Part shown: positions 12,262 through 24,290 of the stretch, in pieces
How positions within the stretch are numbered: the first letter of the stretch is position 1
Layout: each line of letters starts with the position of its first letter
Assembly (NCBI GenBank): GCA_963965975.1
Contig: OZ014424.1
Location: 3,968,001 to 4,032,000 of the forward strand
DNA from: Xestospongia bergquistia
Taxonomy: Eukaryota; Porifera; Demospongiae; Haplosclerida; Petrosiidae
Length of the DNA stretch: 64,000 nucleotides
Direction: 5' to 3'
Notes under the pieces: generated by a model
Told to the model about the DNA's origin: nothing
Databases searched by the model: none
Seen by the model: only the letters and a program-made list of their open reading frames with translations
Position numbers and translations under genes: made by a program

Positions 12262-12943
12262 TCTTATTATACAAATCCTTTCAGATTACTCTGCATGGCA
12301 TTCCTCTATCAAAACCACAATTACTATGAGAATGTCCATGGTCATAACTTCATAGTCATATGTCTACTGTCTTACTATGCAAATTCTTTTGTCAAAACTC
12401 TGTCTGTCTATTGTTTTACTACACAAAACATTTGGAGTATAAGTTTTTCAACTCATCACTTCATAGTTATGTGCCTAATTATACAAGTCCTTTTATTATA
12501 TCATATTACTCAGTTTACTCTGTCAAAACTACAATTACTATGAGAACCTATGTCCTTGGTTATTACTACATAGTCACCTGTCTATTGCCTTACTGTACAT
12601 ATCCTTTTATGGTATTAGAATACTCAGCTTACTCTGCATGGCATGCCTCTGTCAAAAGCACAATTACTCTGAGAATGTCCATTGTCATAACTTTATAGTC
12701 ATGTGTCTATTTTCTTATTATACATATCCTTTTATGGTATCAGAATACTCAGCATAGTCTGCATGGCATACTTCTCTTAAAACATCGATTACTATGAGAA
12801 TGTTACTTGTCATCACTTCATAGTCATGTGTCTATTGTCTTATTATTTTCAAATCCTTTTATGGTATCATGGCATGTCAGTAAAATAAACACAATTACTA
12901 CAAGAATAGTTATAATTTCACATATGCCTGATGTCTTATTATA

Positions 12944-13449
12944 GGTTTATAGCCATTTCATCTAATCCCATTTCGTCTAACAAAATGTACAATTGTCTCA
13001 TTTTGTCTAAAAACTAAATTGATTTAAATAACAGTAATTACAAAAAGATACCGACTATACACTCTAAGAAGTTCTTGTAATGTATAATCTCCTGCTTCAT
13101 GCTTTTCCTCAATAGTTTTCAGTCTGTTCTCGTGGTTTCTGTACTTTTTCCTCCTTCTTCTTGGAAGCCTTCCTGCAGGCTTCTCCTTAAAATTCAATTC
13201 ATCAATGCTACTAGGGAGAGGAGGCAACCTTTCGTGTCTTTTTTCTGTAAAGGCTAGAGGACATTGAAGAAAATGTTGGCATGATAGAAGCAATGCTTTC
13301 TCGATCTTCATACTGGGCAACATCCTGCAGAGCTTTGTGGTTTTTTTGAGGAATCGGGGTTGTTTCTTCTCTTGCTCTTTTTTTCATTTTGTCTTTGATC
13401 AAAAGTCCATTTTGTTAGACAAAATGGGATTAGACGAAATGGCATGTCA
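12944..13449 (-). mobile_element. Non-autonomous MULE derivative, copy 2
   Basis: Same ends, same internal transposase fragments and same 10-bp flanking repeat (12934-12943 and 13450-13459) as copy 1. It was carried here by tandem amplification of the satellite unit, not by an independent insertion, because the position within the unit is identical. Confidence 0.8.
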
Positions 13450-14131
13450 TCTTATTATACAAATCCTTTCAGATTACTCTGCATGGCATTCCTCTATCAA
13501 AACCACAATTACTATGAGAATGTCCATGGTCATAACTTCATAGTCATATGTCTACTGTCTTACTATGCAAATTCTTTTGTCAAAACTCTGTCTGTCTATT
13601 GTTTTACTACACAAAACATTTGGAGTATAAGTTTTTCAACTCATCACTTCATAGTTATGTGCCTAATTATACAAGTCCTTTTATTATATCATATTACTCA
13701 GTTTACTCTGTCAAAACTACAATTACTATGAGAACCTATGTCCTTGGCTATTACTACATAGTCACCTGTCTATTGCCTTACTGTACATATCCTTTTATGG
13801 TATTAGAATACTCAGCTTACTCTGCATGGCATGCCTCTGTCAAAAGCACAATTACTCTGAGAATGTCCATTGTCATAACTTTATAGTCATGTGTCTATTT
13901 TCTTATTATACATATCCTTTTATGGTATCAGAATACTCAGCATAGTCTGCATGGCATACTTCTCTTAAAACATCGATTACTATGAGGATGTTACTTGTCA
14001 TCACTTCATAGTCATGTGTCTATTGTCTTATTATTTTCAAATCCTTTTATGGTATCATGGCATGTCAGTAAAATAAACACAATTACTACAAGAATAGTTA
14101 TAATTTCACATATGCCTGATGTCTTATTATA

Positions 14132-14636
14132 GGTTTATAGCCATTTCATCTAATCCCATTTCGTCTAACAAAATGTACAATTGTCTCATTTTGTCTAAAA
14201 CTAAATTGATTTAAATAACAGTAATTACAAAAAGATACCGACTATACACTCTAAGAAGTTCTTGTAATGTATAATCTCCTGCTTCATGCTTTTCCTTAAT
14301 AGTTTTCAGTCTGTTCTCGTGGTTTCTGTACTTTATCCTCCTTCTTCTTGGAAGCCTTCCTGCAGGCTTCTCCTTAAAATTCAATTCATCAATGCTACTA
14401 GGGAGAGGAGGCAACCTTTCGTGTCTTTTTTCTGTAAAGGCTAGAGGACATTGAAGAAAACGTTGGCATGATAGAAGCAATGCTTTCTCGATCTTCATAC
14501 TGGGCAACATCCTGCAGAGCTTTGTGGTTTTTTTGAGGAATCGGGGTTGTTTCTTCTCTTGCTCTTTTTTTCATTTTGTCTTTGATCAAAAGTCCATTTT
14601 GTTAGACAAAATGGGATTAGACGAAATGGCATGTCA
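14132..14636 (-). mobile_element. Non-autonomous MULE derivative, copy 3
   Basis: Same structure as the two preceding copies, with flanking repeats at 14122-14131 and 14637-14646. A few substitutions distinguish it, such as RRRIKYRN in place of RRRKKYRN in the transposase tail. Confidence 0.8.
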
Positions 14637-15344
14637 TCTTATTATACAAATCCTTTCAGATTACTCAGATTACTCTGCATGGCATTCCTCTATCAAACCA
14701 AAATTACTATGAGAATGTCCCTGGTCATAACTTCATAGTCATATGTCTACTGTCTTACTATGCAAATTCTTTTGTCAAAACTCTGTCTGTCTATTGTTTT
14801 ACTACACAAAACATTTGAAGTATAAGTTTTTCAACTCATCACTTCATAGTCATGTGCCTAATTATACAAGTCCTTTTATTATATCATATTACTCAGTTTA
14901 CTCTGTCAAAACTACAATTACTATGAGAACCTATGTCCTTGGTTATTACTACATAGTCACCTGTCTATTGCCTTACTGTACATATCCTTTTATGGTATTA
15001 GAATACTCAGCTTACTCTGCATGGCATGCCTCTGTCAAAAGCACAACTCTTGATGATTATATCACCATTGCTGTTACCATGTTTGTAATTTTAATTGGAT
15101 TGATACCAAACCACACCATTTCAGTACTATGTAAGAGCACTATTATCAACTGCCTAATATGAATATATCAACATGATGATTTTCACCATTCATTTCCTCA
15201 TAAGGAGATATCCAAAAAATGGAAGACAATGAAGTACCTATGTTAATATGGCTAAAATATGTTGGAAAGAGCTGACTAGATGTTTGTGATGATGTATCAG
15301 ATGACATCGTAAAAACTGCTACTAAAAAATAATAAATATAATAT

Positions 15345-16020
15345 AGTTATATTTTTACACCTATACATTTAATTATAACTCCTGGTCCTTGTCCAACAAC
15401 ATTTTCAGGTATTATACAGTCACACTGTAGTTATTACCATAACTAATACCAGTGATAATAAGATGTGTTATATTATTAGTAATATTATGTATTATACTGC
15501 CATCAGATGTAGTGAGATTGTGATATATATGATAATGTGTGATTCAAAGAACGGTAGGGGGCTAAAAGGATTAGTTAGTGCACATGCATACTTAAAAGGT
15601 CAATATTAAAAGATATAACTTACTAGCCCACTGAATTGAAGCAGTTGTTAATAGTTCAACAGAGTAGGTGATATTAACAACAGACTGGTACTATACGAAT
15701 GGAAATTACTTCAAATTAAACAATGCAATAGTTTTCTTACCATCAAATACAAAATAAATTGTCTGACAATTACTTCCAATCCTACCAGCTTTAACAGTAA
15801 AAGAATAGTTATTGGCTTTTACAAATCTAGACACAAAAAGAGATGTCACAGTGTTAGTTACATCGACTGATGTCACAGTATTGCATGTTTCACTGAACTC
15901 AGTTACAAATTACAATATAGTGATTTACCCACTGACTACCAAACACTGGAGATATCCATGAAACTACTGTGTGATGAGTACTGGCTATAACCTTGAAGTT
16001 TGAAGGAACTGTGGATTCAC
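15345..16020 (-). pseudogene. Fibronectin type III exons, decayed
   Basis: The minus strand of 15741-16020 is bounded by an ATAG acceptor (16021) and a GTAAG donor (15736-15740). It reads one FN3 domain: ESTVPSNFKVIASTHHTVVS, then SWISPVFGSQWVNHYI, then after a frameshift NTVTSLFVSRF and NNYSFTVKAGRIGSNCQT. The frame breaks near 15915, where a stop follows VNHYIVICN. A second domain end lies at about 15350-15480 (GISYGNNYSVTV, then after another frame slip PENVVGQGPGVIIKC). The pattern of Trp and the Tyr in the NNYSFTV strand is typical of FN3. These are probably relics of an adhesion or receptor gene; no transmembrane or kinase exon is visible nearby. Confidence 0.6.
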
Positions 16021-17480
16021 CTATTTATTATGTATAGATTACACATACCTTTAAAAATAGATCTTATTAAAATATATTACCAATAGTTGTTATTTTACAT
16101 GTATTGTAAAATATAAAATACAACGTATACTGTCCAATAAATAACTTACATATATATATATATATATATATGACTAATGAGTGTGCATCTAAAGACTTGA
16201 TACTAGATGCTTGATGGTTTGAAATGCAATTTTCTTTCAAAAGGAAGACATACGGAGACAGATCTGTCTTTTTCCTCTCATAATGCTTGGTTGGGTAACA
16301 AATGTAACGATTTGAGTAACAAACGTATACAATACTTTAACATAAATAGGATATTTAAAGGGGTTGTCAGAAGAAAGAAGGAAAACCCCAGACACTTGTT
16401 AAGAACAAGGACCAAAGGTTAAATATACTGGACTCCAAACGTTAAAAAGATACAAGTGCCTTAATAAGTCCTCAAATCCTACATGTCAGAAAAATGCAAA
16501 TCAATTACTAGTCATGGCTTCAAAACCAAGTAAAAGACCAGAATTATGAGAAGGCCTGTAGAAAGCAAAGAAAAATTGTAGATATTAGTAAAAATATAAG
16601 TAAAAGTGTAGATGTCATTAAACAGATGACAGTATATCATGAAAATATAAAATCCTCAATAGATTTCAGCTAAAGATTTAAAATGGTTGAATAATGAAAA
16701 GAATCTTTAAAAAAGCTTCAGTTCCAAGGTATTTAAACCTCAGACAACAATAAGATTACAAGACAGCAGTATACTAATATTATAGTACCCATTGTTTGTC
16801 AATACAATTGTAGAAGATGGTAACATAGAATCATTGAAAATAACACTATAAAATTTAGTATAAAGTTAGTCTTTGATGTGATGCCAGAGAAAAAAGTATA
16901 AACTAAATGCCAGCGACTAAAACAATTGAAATCCTCAATGCCTATTAAAACCAAGTAGAAGTCTTAGTTCGCAGTAAAAAAAATGGTTAAGAAAATGAGA
17001 GAAGTAAAGTTAATATAAACAAAATACAAATCCATAAGGAAGCATGCAAAACAATAAGAATTTGAGCCAAATGAAAAACAAACTCTTAGAACCCAATAAA
17101 GAAACATAAGCTTAGATTCCTGACAGAAAACTGATTCAATTTCTAAATGTCAGTTCACAATGAAAACCCAATAGACTGAAGATATAAAAACCAGGTTAAT
17201 GAATTGACACAATAGATTTTAATACATCAGGATTAACAGAGGAGTTATTATAAAGAAAGGCATAAAAGGATCAATATATATATATATATATGTGAAAAAG
17301 AATTAGGCAGAGAATACATATTAAGGGTAAGACATGTGCTATTTAACACAATACAATTATATAATGTTGGGTTAGTAATACACAAATTAAAATATGTATG
17401 GAGTCTGATATCAGGTTTAAAATCAATGGGATGTGCTTCACTATTATCACAACTGATAATAACATGTTTGTATAGGTATA
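16021..17480. other. AT-rich intergenic stretch
   Basis: Contains (TA)n runs at about 16150-16171 and 17273-17291. The region 16.4-17.2 kb is A-rich on the plus strand with loosely repeated words such as AAATCCTCAAT. No reading frame with protein-like composition was found. Confidence 0.4.
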
Positions 17481-17494
17481 ATCACTTTGTGATT

Positions 17495-17890
17495 ATTATA
17501 GTTCCTTTAGTCTTATCTGAAGGGGTAATGTCAACAGTATCAACAATAATTCTCTTAGTACACTGTCTAGAGCCTACATTAAAAAGTAAATTATATATTT
17601 AATGATTTCATCATATTTATTAGAGTACTTTAGTTTTAACCAAAATGATAACATCTATTATATCTCTCTTTTCAACAACAGTTCCCATAGTACACTTTCT
17701 AGAGGGCACATTAGAAATATATTTTAATGACTGTATTATGTTTATTAGAGTGCCTTTAGTTTTAGCCAAAGGAATAATGTCAACCATATCTCTCTCTTCA
17801 ACAATATCTCTCTTAGTACATTGTCTAGAGCCAATATTATAAAGTATAATTATATATTTTATGACTGTATTATATTCATTAGAGCACCTC
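17495..17890. repeat. Three tandem ~125-bp units
   Basis: Each unit contains a version of CCTTTAGTTTTAGCCAAA, a TCAACA tract, TCTCTCTTAGTACATTGTCT and AGAGC, followed by an AT-rich spacer. Units begin near 17495, 17625 and 17750. On the minus strand the repeats read similar peptides (RKCTMGTVVEKRDIIDVI and RQCTKRDIVEERDMVDII). They abut the 3' end of the pogo-type transposase relic and may derive from its flank. Confidence 0.6.
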
Positions 17891-17905
17891 TCTATGATGC
17901 TGCTA

Positions 17906-19030
17906 CTTATCTGAAAAAATAGGTATGTCATGAAGTCCTTTGATGAAGTGTGGCATAGGGATAAGCATAGGAATAAAGGCTAGTTCTGTCACTTTAGAAA
18001 GTGAGGGATCATTTTCTCCTAGTTCTAACAATTTGTCTTTGTTAAATGGATAAACTCCTGTTATGCAAATAACAACTATGCTATTTTTAATTGTCATGGC
18101 TAACATTCATGCCTGAGAGAATAGTTCACTGAAATAGAATCAAGATTTCCTTTTGACATGAATTTCTGACAGACATGTTTCCACTTAGCCTTCAAAGGAC
18201 CAAAACACGTGAGAGATGAGTGGTGTTGGGTTGTAGGGTGAAGAGAATTACATGTGTCCCTGCTGTCAGACCAATAGTTTGAGGAGTGGCCATCCATTAA
18301 GAAATAGAGAGGACATGTTGGAGGGGCATGTCTTTAAAAAATTGGGACTCAATCCAATATAAAATAGTTCTCAGTCAATTCCACCTTTTAAAGATAGTTC
18401 GTAAATAGTGCCTTGAATCATATCAGGATGTAGTGCTTTCAAATCCCATTTTACCATGGGAGGGGTACCCAATACACTTACACACCCCACAACAGTTACT
18501 TTTGACTTATCTCGAGAAGACACTGCTACAGGATTCTTTGAGCTTTCTTTACAAATTCCCTTTGGAAGGTCTGGATCAAGAGGCATGCCAGTTTCGTCAA
18601 CATTAAATATTTGAGATGGCTTGTCTAGTAATCCGTTCTAAACAAAGTGTCTTCAAGCATGTCGAAATACTAAGACACTTTTTTAGGGTCTCAAGCTTTG
18701 TCCCTAGCAAAAGACAAATGAGCTGTTGTTCGTAATGATATAATAGGATGACAATGACAAAATCCTTCCTAGTAAGTTCCTATCATCCATGACTCACCTG
18801 TACATTCACTGCACAACTTGAACCTGCTCTTTGTACTGGAGCTATGACTTCTTTCCTTGATCAAAGGCAACCAATAGCTACACAATTGAATGAAAAAATG
18901 AACAATCTCTTGTTCATTAGACAGGTATTTTGACTTTCCACTTACAGCACCAGGTAGTACTCTCCCACTTATCCTGTTAACAAGTGTGGATCATGACACA
19001 CTACATTCTATCTGAGGATGTCATATACTA
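17906..19030 (-). pseudogene. pogo/jerky-type DDE transposase, degenerate
   Basis: Reading the minus strand from 19.02 kb: a helix-turn-helix-like segment (STLVNRISGRVLPGA, then GKSKYLSNEQEIVHFFIQL); a middle part with several stops; then NVDETGMPLDPDLP near 18600 (first catalytic Asp region), VVGCVSVLGTPP, MDGHSSNY near 18300 (second Asp), CFGPLKAKWKHVCQ near 18190 and ITGVYPFNKDKL near 18050. These motifs, in this order, are those of DDE_1 transposases of pogo/Tigger and jerky type. At least two frameshifts and several stops break the frame, so it is a fossil. No terminal inverted repeats were recognised. Confidence 0.75.
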
Positions 19031-19781
19031 AGGCCATCATTCAACACTACATTAATAACTTTTGTAATAATGTACACATAAATGTTATATATTATAGATC
19101 TTAGTAATGCAGTTAAAGTACTAGGTCCAAGATATATAGCATTACTAAGACATATTGCTTTTTCAATTGTCCAATGCAATATCAGTTTTAACATTATGTC
19201 CATGAGGTTTATCATGTGATATACATAGTACACACATATACACAGTAATAATGAAGTTTAAGTTACATCAGCTGACTAAGTTATGCAACATTTATTCTTG
19301 TATCTTTCAAATCAGTGCAATTATGAAAATGAACACAGTAACTAACCTAAAGATAGAAAAAAGGAAATTATTGTCACATATCCTGGTTGAAATATTCATG
19401 TTTACATGTCTCTTTACATGCTCTTTGTATTGTCATTCATGTGAGTAGTTACAAGTCATCTATTATCAATATGATTAATACATCTAATAATAATATCTTT
19501 ATAACTGTGTATTGATTTCAGTACTATGTCTATACATGTTAACATTATAACTGACAGGTTGTTGTCATATATATAGCAGATGTTTACTGATGAATTAAAT
19601 AGAACATAAACAATATTCCTAATTATAGTAACATCTGTATAACTGTGTCCAAAATATATGTAGATGTATCTAGTTTGTTTTAATTCCAGTCTGCCAGTTG
19701 GACTATGTTTAGATCTCTACTGTTAACACGTTATAATTGGTTGTCATTATAATGTATAATTATACAACTAATACATTGCTA
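19031..19781. other. Intergenic; contains first copy of a ~330-bp direct repeat
   Basis: The segment 19408-19735 reappears at about 20600-20925 with high similarity (shared words ATCAATATGATTAATACATC and ACTGTGTCCAAAATATATG). No gene supported. Confidence 0.5.
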
Positions 19782-19967
19782 TTATTCTAGTTTGTTCTCT
19801 ATTAGAAGTTGGATATCTTGCATTGATGATGTCATTTTATGTTTTCTAATGAGATATGTTATAATGACCACATTAACAATGAAGAACACACAACTAGCTA
19901 GCCAGATATAGAGAAATGTATTGATGCCTTGAAACTCTAACAAATATGCTAAATATAACCACATACC
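19782..19967 (-). pseudogene. Solitary last exon of a multi-pass membrane protein gene (copy C)
   Basis: The minus strand encodes a terminal exon with acceptor TATAG at about 19968-19972. It reads GMWLYLAYLLEFQGINTFLY, then IWLASCVFFIVNVVIITYLI and a basic end RKHKMTSSMQ before the stop: one long hydrophobic segment with a cytoplasmic-type tail. The same exon ends the broken genes at 33911-34087 and 56513-56698. No upstream exons are recognisable here, so this looks like a left-over fragment. Confidence 0.5.
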
Positions 19968-22267
19968 CTATATAAGATGAAGGAGAGAATATATTTATAC
20001 CATAGAATTTGTACATAAATAAAATCACAGAAAGGGAAGTGGTCAATAAAAAAGTGGCTAAAATAGCATAATAAAAACACTAACTTGATTACCATTGTCC
20101 TATGGAATTGACTGTTTATCAAATAATGATTTATTTTTTAAAAAACATTATTAGTTTTAACATTTTGTAGTCAGCCAATTTAATAGGAAAACAGATATCA
20201 CAACAGCATTATGTTTGCTTTCAGTTTGTATCATGTAATCTCTAGTGATCATTGTACGCATATTTATTTAGCAATGGATCCAACATCATTACTATAATCA
20301 GCATACTACCAGTGAGAAACTAGAGAATGTGATATACATAGTATGTAACTCTCACACACACAGTAATGATAAAATTTAAGTGACATAAACTGACTAAGTT
20401 AAATTACCTTTATTCCTGTATTTTCAAAATGTAATCATCAAAATGAACACTTCCTTTGCTTAAACTCAACATGAAATCACACACACTCTATCAACTAGGT
20501 TATAGCTACGTCTACAACAACAATACTAAAGACTATACACTAGTTTATGCTGCATATAAAATATTAAAATAATCTCATATATATATATATATATATATGT
20601 CTTTATATGCTCTTCGTATTGTCATTCATGTGAGTAGTTACAAGTCACCTATTATCAATATGATTAATACATCTAATAATAATATCTGTATAACTGTGTA
20701 TTGATTTCAGTACTATGTCTCTACATCTTAACATTATAACTGACAGGTGTTGTCATATATAGCAGATGTTTACTGATGAATTAAATAGAACATAAACAAT
20801 ATTCCTAATTATAGTAACATCTGTATAACTGTGTCCAAAATATATGTAGATGTGTCTAGTTTGTTTTAATTCCAGTCTGTCAGTTGGACTATGTCTAGAT
20901 CTCTACTGTTAACACATTATAATTGACTGGTTGTTGTCATAGCAGATGTTTGCTGATAACTTGAATAGAATATATAGTAACATTTTTAATCACAGTGACA
21001 TCTGTATAAGTCCTAAATATATGTGTTTATATTCTAATATGTCAATATCTCTACATGTTTACCTGATAAGTCAGTACATAGCTATTGTTTATGGATCACT
21101 TAGTTAATTTATAGTTACTACAACAAATATTATAGACTATACACTAGTTTATGTTACATATAAAATATTAGACTTTATTTGAAATAATCCTATGTATATA
21201 TATATGTCTTTACATGTTGTTTAGATAAATGACAAACTGATAATGTTGTCTTTAGCATTAGTTAACATAATTATTTTGTTATGAATATATTTATTACAGC
21301 TTGTCTTTATATGAATATTCTAAAATCATAGTAGTTGTATGTAAACAGAACTTTCAAAATTAATTTGTCTATCAAAGAACAAAGAGTGGAAATTTGTGAG
21401 TGACTTTATTAACATAGCTATTGATTTTAATTTAAATAACCAATAATTTTATTTTGTCATGAAAAGAAATATATATAAATATATAGGCTGTATTTTGTAA
21501 GCATTACATTCTTTGAGGGCGTGGTGTTATAGACCAGTCAGTGTTGATAATGTATTAACATCCAACATTAATATAACCATTCATTATATCATTTGTATAT
21601 ATACATAATTCATCAAGTTAAATTTCCCACACTTAAGCTGGCTGGTCATTGTTCTAATTTGTAAAGATGGCCTGGTTCATTGTTGAATCAATTTCATACT
21701 TATAGAAGTTGCTACTACTTTCATTTATCTGAGGACAAAATTTGAGTATACAAAACCAGTAAGAAGAACTGTATCTCAACTTTCCCAGTGTCTAGTCAGA
21801 TAATGCAGATAGTTTATTTGGGTAAGATCCCAAAAATTAGTATGTGTTGATTCTTTACTCCAACTGTTAGACTATCCAAATCTTTTTTCTTGGCATTTGC
21901 AACATCCACCAATGCAGGCATATCTACTACATTGCTGTGACAAGTGCTCGTCAAGAGAGGTGAAAAACAGACAATTGAGGAAGAGAGTACATGTGATGGA
22001 AAAACACATAGAACACTTGGAAGTAAGGAATAATTCATTGACATTGTATATGCTGTAGCCTTCAATTGCCATTAATCTCTAATTAAAAGAACAATGAGTA
22101 ATGCACACAATTAAATACACTAAACTGAGTAGGAAGGGACTAGTGGAGGGGAGTGGTTAAAATAACAAACAGCCATATAATCACTAACATCATGATGATT
22201 ATGTAGTTCTTAAAGTAGATGATCATGATGCAAAATGAAATCTGACTTATAATAAACTAAATATGTG
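19968..22267. other. Intergenic; direct repeats and an orphan copy of the beta-helix gene 5' region
   Basis: 20600-20925 repeats 19408-19735. The stretch 21110-21510 is similar to 23830-24190 just upstream of the beta-helix gene, down to the TATA-like ATATATAGG and the words TTTTGTAAGCATTACAT, but no homologous reading frame follows. A (TA)n tract lies near 20577-20598. Minus-strand frames at 21814-22072 lack recognisable features. Confidence 0.45.
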
Positions 22268-22459
22268 AAAGGTCATTCAGACTTTATGTTAGTGTGGACA
22301 ATCAATGCTAAAATCAACAAACAATACCAAGCTATCTACTCTATTCCAGCTAACTCATTGGCTGTTGCTATGGAGTCTTTAAATGTATTTTGATTGGTTG
22401 TTGTATTGTTGATTTTAGTATTGGTTGTCTAGACTTGCATAAAGTCTGAAATGTCCTTT
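22268..22459. repeat. Foldback MITE (~190 bp)
   Basis: The left arm AAAGGTCATTCAGACTTTAT (22268) pairs with the right arm ATAAAGTCTGAAATGTCCTTT (ending 22459), and the complementarity continues inward (GACAATCAATGCTAAAATCA versus TGATTTTAGTATTGGTTGTC-like sequence). Non-coding. A related partial copy occurs at about 52180-52275. Confidence 0.65.
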
Positions 22460-22483
22460 AACAACTATTACCTCTCTATCTAA

Positions 22484-23036
22484 TAGTGTTGTTCCAGTTC
22501 TTAGGTACTGGAACTAAAAGTAATTTTAGTACCATCATTTTAATTTTAGTTCCAGTTCTAGAACTAGAACTAGTACTAGAAATAAAATAATTTTTATCTC
22601 AGCACTGAATTAGAACTGGAACTAAAAATATTGTTTAGGTATTACTGGAACTAAAACTGGAACTAAAATTTGAGTAGCTAAGTACTTCAAAGAAATTGTG
22701 TTAATTTATGCATGACGGACTGCCATGCATAAATTAACACATTTTCATTGAAGTACTTATCTATACATAGACTCATGTAGATCTATGTGATTGGTTATGA
22801 ATTAATATACGATAAACTTTTGAAACTGCAGGGCATGGAACTATGAATTAAGCGGAAAAATTCCAGAACTAAAACTGGAACTAAAATAGTGAAACAAAAA
22901 GTTCCAGAACTGGAAGTAGAACTATGAAAAAATAACAATTTGGTTCTAGAACTAGAACTGGAACTATAAATGATAAACTTAAGGTTCCAGAACTGGAACT
23001 GGAACTATAATTTGACATGAGAACTGGAACAACACT
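22484..23036. mobile_element. hAT-type MITE with 8-bp target duplication
   Basis: The terminal inverted repeats are TAGTGTTGTTCCAGTTC at both ends, and an exact 8-bp direct repeat CTATCTAA flanks the element (22476-22483 and 23037-23044). An 8-bp duplication with TAGNG-like ends is diagnostic of hAT elements. The interior is dominated by GTTCCAGTTCTAGAACTAG-type short repeats on both arms. The centre (about 22680-22757) is an almost perfect palindrome around TTAATTTATGCATG, so the whole element can fold on itself. It has no transposase. Confidence 0.85.
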
Positions 23037-23044
23037 ACTATCTA

Positions 23045-24290
23045 AGACTTTTCAACAATCAACTAAATAATTTTGTTTGATTATTAATAAGCATATATTG
23101 TATTAGTTATATAGCTATTTCATGTTTCCAAATATTTTTTACACTATTATTAAAAATATGATTACTTAAATACAACAAATGTCTCAACTTTATAAAATTG
23201 ACTTCATCAAGTATAAACATACATTTATAATAATGTGTACTTTTATATCTTAATATTGCAACCACCTTCCATTTCCAGTCAATAATAATTATCTTTATTT
23301 TATACACAAATTTGATAAATTCATACTTTTACATTTATAATATAATACATGTCAGTAATTTCTTAGTAAATTGTAGCTTTTTCTGCTAGCCATAATATAA
23401 ATAATCAGAGTAACATCTGTTAAACTGTGTCCTAAATATATATAGATATACCTAGTTTGTTTTGATTCCAGTCAGTCAGTTAGAATATGTTTCTACATGT
23501 TTACATTATTACTTTTAAGTTATTATCGTAGCAGATAGATACTGATAACAAAATCAATATTTAGTATTCAGCTCTTTCATTGTAAATGTTAAAGCACATA
23601 TCTTGTTTATGGATCACTTATTTAATTTATAGCTACTACATCAATAGTTGATTAAATATCCTAAATAGGTTAGGAATAAAAACAGTGTAATATACATTAT
23701 TAGTTTGTATCAAATAACCTTGCTACGTACATAAAACTTGTATAACTGTATAAAAAAATCAAAAACTCTAATCATTCTTCAAATGAAAGGTCTTACTCAT
23801 AATAATTCAATGTATGTACTTATTTCTAATATATGGCTACTACAACAAAGACTATAGACTATACACTAGTCTCTGTTACACATAAAATATTAGACTTTAC
23901 TCAAAATAGTCCCATGTATATATATGTTGTTTAGATAAAATGACAAATAAACTGATAGTGTTGATTTTTGCATTAATTAATATATTTGTCATGAATATAT
24001 TTAATAACAGCTTGTCTTTATATGAACATTTCCTAAGAGGCATAATAGTTAATGCAGATAGGACTTTCCAGTTAATTGTCTATCAAAGATCAAGGAGTGA
24101 AGATCTGTGAGTGACCTTATTAATATAGCCATTTGAATAATTAACAAATATATTCTATCATGAAGAGTACTATATATGGGTGGTTTTGTAAGCACTACAT
24201 ATTAGAGTGCAATTATATACATATTCAAAGATTGTAGATCAATATTATTAATAACAGTCATTGTTCCTTGTAGGATATTGTTATAAAACA
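23045..24290. promoter_or_regulatory. 5' region of the beta-helix membrane gene
   Basis: Non-coding. A TATA-like CTATATATGGG lies at about 24170 and is followed by TTTTGTAAGCACTACAT, roughly 120 bp before the ATG. Two other places share this region: 21.1-21.5 kb (orphan) and 30.53-31.6 kb (upstream of the decayed copy). Which bases drive transcription cannot be read from sequence. Confidence 0.35.

Larger units (their letters stand above)
10660..15045. repeat. ~120-bp satellite array (with inverted units)
   Basis: Successive degenerate units of roughly 120-125 bp share the words GAATACTCAGCTTACTCTGC, CATGGCATGCCTCTGTCAAA, AATTACTATGAGAATGTCC and CTTCATAGTCATGTGTCTA. Units at about 10960-11130 run in the opposite orientation to the rest. 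The array begins just after the TPR/GIY-YIG flank and ends abruptly near 15045. The same satellite, also with an inverted patch, occupies 62.4 kb to the window end. Short open frames on both strands here are by-products of the repeat. Confidence 0.85.
11173..15045. repeat. Higher-order tandem repeat, ~1.19-kb unit, about 3.3 copies
   Basis: Within the satellite a composite unit (about 680 bp of satellite plus a ~506-bp MULE insertion) is repeated with period 1187-1189 bp. Unit boundaries fall at about 11173, 12262, 13450 and 14637, and the fourth unit stops near 15045. Copies 2 and 3 differ from each other by only scattered substitutions and small indels; copy 1 is slightly more diverged. The insertion therefore happened once, and the filled unit was then amplified. 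Confidence 0.85.

Noticed and set aside
11224-15162. Plus-strand frames of 95-139 residues repeated every ~1.19 kb
   Set aside because: They are copies of satellite sequence without protein-like composition and are broken differently in the second array.
16207-16422. 71-residue plus-strand frame
   Set aside because: No recognisable motif, no splice support, in an AT-rich repeat-like region.
21814-22072. Cys-containing minus-strand frames
   Set aside because: Looked like a possible small secreted protein, but two overlapping frames are equally open and neither has a clean signal peptide or conserved copy.
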